A stretch of 64,000 bases of DNA from assembly GCA_003971905.1 (NCBI GenBank), contig RSEE01000002.1, positions 1,116,001 to 1,180,000 on the forward strand, written 5' to 3'. Origin of the DNA: Moniliella sp. 'wahieum'. Lineage: Eukaryota; Basidiomycota; Moniliellomycetes; Moniliellales; Moniliellaceae. The position numbers and the translations under genes are program-made. The notes beneath the pieces were generated by a model. It saw only the letters and a list, made by a program, of their open reading frames with translations. It had not been told where the DNA came from and searched no databases. This document shows, one piece after another, positions 12,192-21,391 of the stretch. Numbering within the stretch: the first letter of the stretch is position 1; each line of letters starts with the position of its first letter.

Positions 12192-12411
12192 TGTCGGGAT
12201 CAGACTCACTTGATCACGTTCTCTGTCGCCAAGTTGTCTGGCCCCCTTTGATTTGTTCTAGACCCTGTTTTCCCCCTTTGGATTGTGCTCCCTCTTTCCC
12301 TCCATGTGATTTAGCTCGCATGTGCTCTTCTTCTCCGAGGCATATATACCTCGCCTCCTCTCCACTCGATGAATATGATCCTTGTCCTTTCCTCATCTCC
12401 ATCTCCCGTTA
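12192..12411 (+). repeat. 5' LTR of the copia element
   Basis: It begins TGTCGGGATCAG and ends CTCCCGTTA, a TG...TA rather than TG...CA terminus. It contains a CATATATACC box about 70 bp before the 3' end, a plausible TATA element. GGTTTGATCCCAC follows immediately and would be the primer-binding site. It does not begin with TGG, so an internal (half-tRNA) primer is possible, as in several copia elements. Confidence 0.9.
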
Positions 12412-12554
12412 GGTTTGATCCCACTCAGCCTTCCGGCTTTCAGCCCACCCACCCACCCCAATCACGCTGGACACATCTCTCCGCCCTCCTCCCTCCCCTA
12501 CACCATGTCCAGCCGCGCACACGTGCCATCGCACCCCCCGCGGCCCACCCCGAG

Positions 12555-13645
12555 ATGGATGATGCCGACGACTCTCCGTCGCCCCCCGCCCCCACCAACC
12601 ACGGTGCCTTAGGATCGGCTTCCCCCCCCTGGTCACCTCCCCCACACCCACCCCCTTCGCCGCCGATGTCCAAGCACAGCAAGCTCTTATCGCGGCCACC
12701 ATCGAGGCTCTTATGCCGCGACTCAACAACTCATTACCCTCCAATCCCGCGCCCGCGCCCGAACCCGCGCCCGCGCCTAGCGTCACACCTGCACTCATGG
12801 ACCCCGTGTCTATGGACATCCGCGCTGCCATCGACCGGGCCTGTCGCAACCGAGGCAACGACGTACTGTCCCGCAAGGCTAACAAATGGGAGACCCGCGC
12901 CTGGCTCAACCGTACCGAGTATGCCATCAACGCAATTCACCCCAGCGCTCATGACATCCTTACCATGGGCCCTGCTGCCCCGGCGTACAACCGTCACCTC
13001 GACCTTGCTCTCTGGTCCATCGTGTCTGGTGGCCTGCCCTCCACCAGCCCTGCACGCGACGTAGTGAGCAGCACAGCTACACTCGCCTCGGCCGCCTACC
13101 ACTGGGCCCTGAGTGAGTCCTTTGCCGACGTGACTCCCGCCGACGGACTAAATGCCCTGCTGGAAGGCTTAGCCATTCTTCGTGAGGAAGAATCTTTCGA
13201 AGTGGCCACCGCTCGTATCGTGGAACTCTCCAAACGTTTCCAGGCCACATTCTCCGACATTCGCGAGCTCTGGCGCCACATCCTCATTCAAGCCGCTCGG
13301 AACGACACTTTTGCAGAACAGTGCGAGGATCTTTCTTGGGAGCAGACGGTGCGCAGGGCGTATGCCACCCAGCTACCTGTGCAGCCCTACTCCGTCCCCG
13401 CGTTCTACAAAACCGCGCCAACCCTCCTCGCTGCGCACCCGAACCTCTCCCCTTCGCAACCGGCCTCGACCTCTGCGCCCTCTCGGACGGGCAACCGTCA
13501 ACCGCATCGTCGCGGCCCCAACCGCGCAAACCAAGTCCGCGTGGCCACCCCGGCGACCGCCCCCAGCCCAGTGTCTGCCTCGGCTGTCCCGGCGCTTTCC
13601 CCTGCTCCTGCGGCCTCCACATCGTTCCCCGAAGACCGTGCGTAG
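12555..13645 (+). CDS. Gag polyprotein of the copia element
   Basis: The likely start is at 12555 (MDDADDSPSPPAPT), in a different frame from the main Gag body. A C-run near 12626 is the probable frameshift. The body includes QAQQALIAATIEALMPRL, then ANKWETRAWLNRTEYAI and a helical region resembling the UBN2/retrotrans_gag fold (FQATFSDIRELWRHILIQAA). The tail is Pro/Ser/Ala-rich (SPSQPASTSAPSRTG). No clear CCHC zinc knuckle is visible, although an Arg-rich stretch (RQPHRRGPNRANQ) may take over RNA binding. The stop is at 13643-13645. Protease-coding sequence continues in the next frame, so gag and pol are either joined by recoding or artificially split by an indel. Confidence 0.7.
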
Positions 13646-16600
13646 GATCCGCTACCCGCACCCAAACCGATCTTCCCTTGCCGGTATCGATTCCGGTGCA
13701 GACCCATCTATGTTTCCCACGTCAGCTGTTTTCACTGGATATTCTTCATGCAACGGAAGTGTAAAGGTAGCCGATGGCCGCTTACTCCCGTAGTTGGCTG
13801 CGGAACTGTAGTACTCCGTCTATCCAAGTCAGCACCGTGTAGTGTCGTATTAAAGGGCTGCTTGCACGTCCCGGCCCTAGAGAGCGCTCTGCTCAGCACC
13901 CGCCATCTCCAGCGGAGTGGTGTTGGCGCCGCGTTCCCGCCGGGCATGGACCATGTGGAACTGGATCTGCTTACCGCGCACGCGCAGGTTGGAATGTGCG
14001 CTCGGGCCTGTACGAAGTGCGCATCTTTGGCCACCCCCTGCCGCCGAAGCCGGCTGCTGCGCTCGGCCAGGCACTGGCGGCTCACCGCAACAGCGTGGAA
14101 CGCGTGACGGCGTGGCACAGCCCGCACCATGCATCTCGGCATCGACAAGCTGCCGCGGCACACTGCCTCCCTGCCCAGCGTGTGACGACGGCCGACGTCC
14201 GTGCCGCACGCGAAGCCGGCTGGAACTGCGACGCCTGCGCCCAGGGCAAGGCCCGCTCCGCCTCGCACTCGGCCAGCCCCGGCCACAAGGTGCCCCGCCT
14301 GCTGCATACCCTTGCAGCCGACATCTTCGACAACTTTGGCACCACGACCGAGGGGCACTCGTGCGCTCTCACGGTGCAGGACACGTACTCGCGCTATCTC
14401 TGGGTCTTTCCCCTGGCGTCCAAGGCCAAGGCAGCCGCCGTGCTCAAGGCGCACATCAAGTACCTCGAACGCCACTACAGTCACGGGCCCATTGCCCACC
14501 TGTGGACCGACGGCGGCACCGAATTCCAGCCCCTGGACAAGTGGCTGCACCAGACCGGCATCCGCCACTGCGTCACGCCCCCGCATGACCACCAGAGCAA
14601 CGGCGTCTTGGAACGCGCCCACCAGTCCCTCGCCGGCCTCGTGCGCTCCGCCCTCAAGGCCGCCAACCTCAGCACCGACTGGTGGCCCGAGGCTCTCTGC
14701 CACGCTGCCACCATCCTCAACGTCTCTCTCAACTTCACTCTGCCCGACGCGACCCCCTACGAGCGCCTCGCAGGCAAACCTTTCGACAGCTCCGTCCTCC
14801 ACCCTTTCGGATGCCTGGCCTGGGTGCACAACCCCACTGCCCGCAAGGGCCATGTCAGCCGCGCTCACGAATGCATCCACGTCGGCTACGACGTCACCGA
14901 GAACAGATGGTTGCTCCGCGTTCATCGCGACACCGGCTGGGCCCCGACCACCTCCAAGAGTGTACGCTTCCGCGACGATGCATTCTTAACGGGCGACGAT
15001 GACGGTAGCGACGCTCCCCTGCCCCGCGGCACGCAGCACCCAGTGCCGACCCCGACTATCATCCTGGCCAGGCCCTCACCGCCTCCGCTCCGACCGCGGC
15101 GCCCCCTTCTCCCAGGCTGCTCACCTCCCTCCCCTCGGCCGCGCCCCACGGTGGCGCACTCATCCCTCCTTTCGACCAAGATATCGAAACCCCTCTAGCG
15201 TTCGGCGACGAATCCCTTTTAGGCTACGCTCACGCCGTTGCAAAAGCCAGCTCGTCCACCCCGGACCCTCACCTCTTCACATACAAAGCTGCCATGGACA
15301 GTGTGTGGGCCTCCGATTTCCGCGAGGCCATGGCTGCTGAACGCGCCAACATGCACGACGTGTTGCTCCCCGTCGATCAGCCTGAGGGCGTCAAGCTCAT
15401 TCCCACCAAGTGGGTCCTCACCCGCCGCCCGAAGCCCGACGGCACCGTTCGTGTTAAAGGACGCATCGTGGCGCGTGGCGACGTCCAGCCGGCCGACACC
15501 TATGGCTACACGTTCTCCCCGGTAGCCACGCACGCCGCTTTGCTCTCCCTGATCGCCGGCGCCCTCGCCCACGGCATGTTCCTCGGCAGCACGGACGTCA
15601 AAGCCGCCTACCTCGCCGCACCACTGGACGAAGAAGTCTACTTGCGCCCGCCCGCCGGATGGCACCTGCCCGCGGGCAAATGCCTTCGTGCAGCACGAGC
15701 ACTCTACGGCCTGCATCAATCTGGCCGCGCGTGGTATCTATTCTTCGTTGACCTTCTCACGACCAAATTGGGCTTCCGCCAGCACCTGAGCGAACCATGC
15801 TGTTTCACTCGCATCCAAGCAGGCGCAGAGGTTCGCCTCGGCATTTTTGTGGATGACATTCTCTGTGCATGCACTTCGGCTGCGGTATTTCAAGGCTTTA
15901 TCGGCGAACTGGAGCAAGCCGGCCTCACTTTGAGTTCCTCCGGCCCTCTCTCCACTTTTCTCGGCGCACATTTTGAAGCTCAACTGGATGGCTCCTTCCT
16001 CGTGAACCAACGTACTTTTGTACCATCTTTACTCTCCGCCTTTGCTGTCCCCACCACGCATCGGCACACTGTCCCATCCGCAGCGGCGTCTGCCTTCAGC
16101 CTCGCCCGAGCGACGAGCCGCGTGCTACTCCCTCTGAGCACCACCAATACCGCGCCATTGTCGGCAGCCTGCTTTGGCTGTCGCGTATTTCCCGCCCGGA
16201 CCTTGCCTTCACCACGCATCTTCTCTGCCGCTTCGCCAGTGACCCGTCTTCAGTTCACCGTCAAGCTGCGTGGGATGCACTCGGCTACGTCCAAGCCACA
16301 GCTGACACCGCCCTCTCCCTCTAAGCGCACTCCTCGGACCTGTCTCTCCTTCTGCATTGTGACGCAAGTTACGGGGCACCCGACCAGCGCAACATCACTG
16401 GCTTGTTCTCTTCGTTTGGGGTGTCCCATGCCTCTGGGAAAGTCATCGGCAGACGCTCACCACGTCCTCCACCACCGCTGCCGAGTACGTGGCGCTCGCG
16501 GAAGGCCTACAGCAGGCTCAGTACCTTCGCAACGTACTTGCCGAGTTTGCTTGGGTTGCCAACGCTGAAGTCATCCACATCCGCTCGGACAGTCAGGGCG

Positions 16601-16803
16601 CCTACGGCGATTCCGTCAAGATTGGTTCCACTGGCCGTCTCCGTCATCTTGACTGGCGCTACCACTCTGTCCGTACCGAGATCGAACGCGGTCGTGCTGC
16701 CATTGAACACATCCTTGGCACCGAAAATGCTGCAGACATCTTTACCAAGGCTCTACCTCGTGCCGATCTGACCGAGCCCGCGCCGCTCAAGCTCTCACCC
16801 TGA
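13646..16803 (+). CDS. Pol polyprotein (protease, integrase, reverse transcriptase, RNase H) of the copia element
   Basis: The protease active site IDSGADPSMFPTS is near 13690. Integrase covers about 14000-14990: a degenerate HHCC zinc region (AWHSPHH...CDAC), catalytic Asp in HTLAADIFDNFG, Asp in LWTDGGTEFQ and Glu in QSNGVLERAHQS. Reverse transcriptase (RVT_2 type) covers about 15294-16010, with WVLTRRPKPDGTVRVKGRIV, GSTDVKAAYLAAPLDEEVYL, ALYGLHQSGRAWY and the catalytic box IFVDDIL. RNase H covers about 16350-16800, with TTAAEYVALAEGLQQAQY and the terminal HILGTENAADIFTKALPR, ending at the stop 16801-16803. At least four frame changes occur (after the protease, before integrase, between integrase and RT, and inside RNase H). 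Expression would need an intact copy elsewhere, or these are read errors. Confidence 0.88.
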
Positions 16804-16879
16804 TCTAGGATCCTTTGGATCGGAGGGAGGCGACAAGTCTTCCACGGCGACTTTTGTCGAAGTAGACCCAAAGGCGTCC

Positions 16880-16895
16880 ACAGGATCGGTGGGAG
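16880..16895 (+). other. Putative polypurine tract of the copia element
   Basis: The purine-rich stretch GGATCGGTGGGAG ends exactly at the first base of the 3' LTR, where the plus-strand primer is expected. It is short and interrupted, so the call rests mostly on position. Confidence 0.5.
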
Positions 16896-17114
16896 TGTCG
16901 GGATCAGACTCACTTGATCACGTTCTCTGTCACCAAGTTGTCTGGCCCCTTTGATTGTTCTAGACCCTGTTTTCCTCCTTTGGATTGTACTCCCTCTTTC
17001 CCTCCATGTGATTTAGCTCGCATGTTCTCTTCTTCTCCGAGGCATATATATACCTCGCCTCCTCTCCACTCGATGAATATGATCCTTTCCTTTCCTCATC
17101 TCCATCTCCCGTTA
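16896..17114 (+). repeat. 3' LTR of the copia element
   Basis: It aligns end to end with the 5' LTR at roughly 96 percent by eye. Differences include CATATATATACC versus CATATATACC in the TATA-like region and single changes at GTGCTC/GTACTC and ATGTGCTC/ATGTTCTC. GCATA of the target duplication follows directly. Confidence 0.9.
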
Positions 17115-17602
17115 GCATAAGACGTTTGACCCTAACTGCAGCAGGGAATCCTTGTGGAGCTTGGAGATGGAGAGGAGTTCATGATCCATCCAGTTCGTAT
17201 TTTGATCAACGATCAGCGAAGCGACGACTGTATTCCCATAGTGAGAATGTCAGAAGATAATAGGAGTTGGAAAATGCCCTGGTTGTGGTACTGTGGTGCA
17301 TCAGAGAGGAGCTGCACCGGTATATACTACTGGGGGGTACTGGAGCCCCTTAGTTGCCATATTCATCTTCCAGCTTGAATCTTCAACCTTGAGGTGTTTA
17401 TCATGAGTCATCAGGCATCATGCATCAGTAATCATTGCGCCCAGCAGAGAGAACGCATCCAGCAAGTGCGAACTGTGGTAGCAAGAAAGAACTTCTGGGT
17501 GAATGAGGGGGGATATTAGTAGATGGGGTGTGGGTAGGTTAGGCCATTGATATAAAGGTCGTCAGAGGGTACTGTGTTCTGTGTGTTACTATTTGAACCA
17601 CT

Positions 17603-17630
17603 GTGACATGTGACATGTGACTATAGTGAC
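17603..17630. promoter_or_regulatory. Heptad array of GTGAC
   Basis: GTGAC occurs at 17603, 17610 and 17617, each step exactly 7 bp (TGTGACA repeated), with a further GTGAC at 17626. Confidence 0.4.
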
Positions 17631-18354
17631 TAGTAGTGTAGTACTACTTCGTGACTTCTCTGATGTGGCATGCGAGTGGGAAGTGGCTGAGCACCGCCCG
17701 GCGTGTTCAATACCAACTAAATCAACGCTTAAAACGCGTTGAGCACCCTTAACCAGGGCAGCGCCTGATAGAGTATCGAGATGAGGTCTCGATGAATGAA
17801 GCGCATGCGCTCAGCGCTCGAGTTGAGCTCAACGTTGACACGTTGAACGTTGACTACGCGTTTGGACGTTGAAAAAGTTCTCGATGTATACTCGCAACGT
17901 GAATAATCGAATCTGAATCTGAATCTGAGATCTGATGAGATCGATACACAACGTTGACGAATTCAACGTTTTCAGCACGTCGAACGTTGAACGGTTTGGT
18001 ACTGTGCACTACTGAGTTCAGTATATACTGTGAGTTGCTGAGGAGTACAGCGAGTCCTGCGTACGACGAATGAGCTTATACCGCTGGTGAGCGCTGAGCT
18101 TACGTTGACTGGGCCTGTCTGGGTCGGATGAGGGTCTGGGGGCCTGGCGCGTACCATGCAAAGGCATGCCTATGGCATACCGGGAGGAGGGTTGGGGCCC
18201 TGAGGCGGGTGGCAAGGGTGCTGTGGGCCGGCAACCATCTGCTGTGCACCGCCTTGCGTGCTCCTGTACTCCTGTGCACGCCGCGCATCGGTGTACTGAG
18301 GCTCATCATGCATCATGCATCATGCACCACGCCTCCCTTGGTTACCTGATCATC

Positions 18355-18375
18355 GGTCACAGGTCACAGGTCACC
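18355..18375. promoter_or_regulatory. Heptad array of GGTCACA
   Basis: GGTCAC occurs at 18355, 18362 and 18369, an exact 7-bp period. Confidence 0.4.
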
Positions 18376-18900
18376 AGCCAGGGGCGCTGAGCCAGGGTGC
18401 GAGGCAGTGGCCCCCCTTCCCCTCGCGAGCGCCGGCGGCACAAAGGCGGCGCGGGCGAATGGCTGCGGCTGGCTGCCCCGCCACCCCGCCACCCCGACCC
18501 CACATGCCACTGGCCCCCGTGCTCCCATCCGCCTGGGGAAAGGGGAGCCTGTGTCACATGTGACACAGATGACGCAGCCAGGATGCGTCACCCGATGCGT
18601 CACCCGTCATGCTCATGCATTCATGCGACCTGCAACAGTGGGCATGGATCGGTGACCGGTGGTCGTCCTTTTGGATGGTCGATGGGAAGCACTGCGTACT
18701 CTGGCCTCGGTTGGCGGCCTCGCGTGAGATCTGGGGTGTGAGTTCCTGCGCACGCGGTGCCGCTTTGCGTGCGTTTGTAGTTCACTCCCCAGGCCAGGCA
18801 GGCCCTCGCGTGCCACCCAAGTCCGTCGCGGGTGTGCGTCCAGCCCCCCCGTAGCCGGAACCCCCCTCTGCCCAACCGGTGACCCGGAGAAAAGACACTG

Positions 18901-19158
18901 GTCACGCTAGTCACTCGTCACTCGTCACTAGTGCCGCCGTATCTGCCCCGCACCGACAGGCGCGCCATGCGCACTCCCGCCAGTCTGGGGGGTGACCGGT
19001 GACCGGTGACGGGGAGGACCGGGTACGCAGTCTGAGACGCAAGGGCCGGGTGGCAGGGTGCGCGGGGGCAGCGGGGGCAGGTGAGCGGTGAGCGGTGACC
19101 TGCACCACACCAGCCTCGGCCGAAGCTGCCGAGGCGCTGAGGCGTGATGACGCGTGAC
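18901..19158. promoter_or_regulatory. Cluster of GTCAC/GTGAC heptad arrays upstream of the orphan gene
   Basis: GTCAC lies at 18910, 18917 and 18924. GTGAC lies at 18992, 18999 and 19006. The GTGAGC/GTGACC series is at 19081, 19088 and 19095, and TGAC at 19148 and 19155. Each series has exact 7-bp spacing, and the cluster ends about 125 bp before the candidate ATG at 19284. Confidence 0.45.
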
Positions 19159-19283
19159 GCCGCACCAGGCCGCAGCGCACCGCTGTTGGCTGCGGTGCGA
19201 ACAAGCAGGCGAGCCAGAGAGGGGCCTCTGCCGCCAGCCGCATCCTGCCTCCACCCCCCCCTCGGCTCCCCTCGCCCGCTGGC

Positions 19284-21001
19284 ATGTCCGCCCTGTCGAT
19301 GCCCTCGCCCTCGCCCTCGTTCGCCATGCTCGCCGAGATGCCCGTCCGCTCCGCCTCGTCGCCGCCGCCCTTGCTGCTCCAGCACTCCTCCCACACCTCC
19401 CCCGCCGGCCCCACCACCCCTCTCCTCCCCGAGACCCTGGCGCCTCCCCTCCCCTCTCCCTGCCCAGCAGCTCCGATCCCAGCGCCACGGTCCATGCCAG
19501 CCTCCTTGACCTGCCCCCGACCCATTCCTCAACACCGCTCTGCAGACCCACGCCCTCACCCTCGCCGAGCAGACGCTGGGCTATGTCGAGGACCTCACCC
19601 ACGCCGTCCAGTCGGCCACTGCTGTCGCCCCGCCTGCGTCCGGCATGCCCCCAGAAGAAGCGCTGTCCTTCAAACCGGCCGACCCCAACATGTTGCTCAA
19701 CCAACGGGTCCACACCATCTCTGTCGCTCTCCGCTCCAACAACCGTCAGCTGCAACAGCTCAAGCAGTCCACTCTCCAGATGCTTCCACCTTCGCTGGAG
19801 GAACCAGAGCTGTCACCCAAGCAGGTATGCGAACCGCCTGTGCGCCCAACAGGCCAGGGCCCTGGTGCGCTCGACATGAATTTTATCCCAAGCTTCGACC
19901 CCTCTGACTTGGCTCTCGGGCCTCGCTCCTTCTCCGACTCGAACGCCCTTTCCTTGCCCTGGATGACCGTCCAACCCCGCCCCTCACCCCACAATCTGCC
20001 CCCACAAGAGCCAAGGAGTAACACATCATCCTCCGGCCCACTTCCGCTGTGCCCAGTCTGTCCGTGACGGGCCCCTCACCAAATGCCTCCGTGAGTCCCA
20101 TGGCGCCGAACGCAACGACGGCGGCCATGGCCCCGACGTGGCCCGTTCCTCCCGCACTTTCCCCCACGGCGGGAGATAGCATGTGGTCAGTTCCGCGATC
20201 AACTGGAAGCATGTCCACCGTCCCCGCCTCTGCCCTGGTGGAAGGCTACAATGGGGTGATGTCGCCCTTTGCTTCTGTGCAAGCGGCGCAGCCCGTCTCT
20301 ACGCCGCAAGGGATACCAGCCATGCCACCCTCTTCCTTCCTCTCGCTCCCCCCAGCGCCTGTATTCCGCATCCATTGCCACCCCGGGCGCCACCCCTCAT
20401 CGCGATGCGAACCAGATGGCTGCGCTCGCTGCGTTGGCGCCTCGTTCCTCAGCCCCTGTCACCACCTTAGCTACCGAACCATCCGCTGTCACTCTCGATC
20501 CTCCTGCCCCGGCTTGCTCAACAAGACGGCTTGATGACCTTCATCCCCGAGTCGGACAAGCGATTCCGCAACCGGAAGCTGCTGCTGGACCTCCGCGTGC
20601 ATCTGTACCATTACCTGGGTGTGCGCGAGTTCCGCCAGTTGCGGGAATGCAAGCCGTTGGGGTGGGTGGAGAAGGTGGTGCCGAAAGGGAGCAAAGATCC
20701 GACGCTGGAGCGGCGCCAGGTGTTCAACCTCGACTTTTCCTCGCGCAATTTTTACTCTTCCAACGCCGGCTTGATGGATAAGATGGTGGAGCATGGCTTG
20801 GAGTTGGTCCGACGGCATCCGGAAGCGTATGGCGTGTGCAAAGGCGTGCTCCAGCTGGAACATGTGCAGCACGTGTGCAAAGATCTTCTCGACTCGGCCC
20901 GATCTGGGTTCCGTCTGGCGCGCCGGATTCGCGCTCAACAAGGCGCTACCAAGGGCTCGCGCGCCGTCGTCAGCCCCTTCTCCGACAGCGCCGGTAAATA
21001 G
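19284..21001 (+). CDS. Orphan Ser/Thr/Pro-rich protein with a conserved-looking C-terminal domain
   Basis: I do not recognise the family. The candidate start at 19284 (MSALSMPSPSPSFAM) lies in a Pro/Ser-rich N terminus. A probable coiled segment follows (HALTLAEQTLGYVEDLTHAV, then RSNNRQLQQLKQSTLQML), then a long disordered S/T/P-rich middle (about 19800-20500). The C-terminal block starting near 20530 is well ordered and charged: FIPESDKRFRNRKLLLDLR, LYHYLGVREFRQLRECK, FNLDFSSRNFYSSNAGL, MVEHGLELVRRHPEAYGVCK. It ends SPFSDSAGK at the stop before 21002. Three or more frame changes are needed to join the parts, and some could be introns. The architecture of disordered N terminus plus compact C terminus suggests a regulator or adaptor, but no function is assigned. 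Confidence 0.55.
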
Positions 21002-21391
21002 TTGGCTGGCTGGCCCCACCTGCTGCTTTGCCTGGCTGTCAAATGACTCGCTATGTTCTACGCGCTGGATCGGATGATCGCCAAGGATCTCTCTCGATTG
21101 CCTAGATTAACGCCACTGGACTCTTCTCCTTCACTTTTGTTCTTTCACCCCCCCCCCCCCCCCCCCTCCCCGCCCTTTCGCGTGAGCCTCGCCTGCTGCT
21201 TTCGTGGGTTCCTGGCTACTGTGTATTCACTCAACTTTGGATCGGCATGCTACTCAGGTGCATAGATAGAAGGCTAGGTGGCATGTCCCCGACCAGCCAA
21301 AGGACGCGAGAAAAAAGAGCTACATTGACTCGGGTGGCAGTGTGGTACATAACAGCCAGGCTCCGGTTCTTCTCCCGCGCCGCGACATCGG
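21002..21391. other. Convergent 3' flanks with a 19-nt poly-C run
   Basis: It separates the orphan gene (+) from CTU2 (-). A run of 19 C at 21148-21166 is preceded by a T-rich stretch. No gene is seen. Confidence 0.5.

Larger units (their letters stand above)
12187..17119 (+). mobile_element. Ty1/copia-type LTR retrotransposon with target-site duplications
   Basis: The element is complete in outline. A left LTR (12192-12411) and right LTR (16896-17114) enclose gag and pol. GCATA occurs immediately before the left LTR (12187-12191) and immediately after the right LTR (17115-17119), giving the 5-bp duplication expected of a copia integrase. Domain order is Gag, protease, integrase, reverse transcriptase, RNase H, which is diagnostic of copia/Pseudoviridae rather than gypsy. 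The LTRs differ by about five substitutions and a few small indels, so the insertion is not brand new, although part of the difference may be sequencing error. Several frameshifts interrupt gag and pol. Similar errors in neighbouring housekeeping genes mean the element cannot be called dead on that basis. Confidence 0.92.
17120..19283. other. Gene-free, motif-rich spacer downstream of the copia element
   Basis: No coding region is recognised. The left half (17700-18000) is packed with AACGTT-centred sequences and GAATCT repeats. The right half (18350-19160) holds many GTCAC/GTGAC arrays with 7-bp spacing and a 12-bp tandem repeat (GATGCGTCACCC at 18582 and 18594). A CATCATG triplication lies at 18304-18325. 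Long GC-rich frames on either strand (for example 18928-19755, minus) look like compositional artefacts. Confidence 0.5.

Noticed and set aside
13732-14925. 397-residue minus-strand frame in the copia element
   Set aside because: It is antisense to integrase, whose catalytic Asp, Asp and Glu are in the plus strand.
18911-19755. Overlapping minus-strand frames of 204-275 residues
   Set aside because: They are Arg/Gly/Ala-rich shadows opposite the Pro/Ser-rich N terminus of the orphan gene and the GC-rich promoter.
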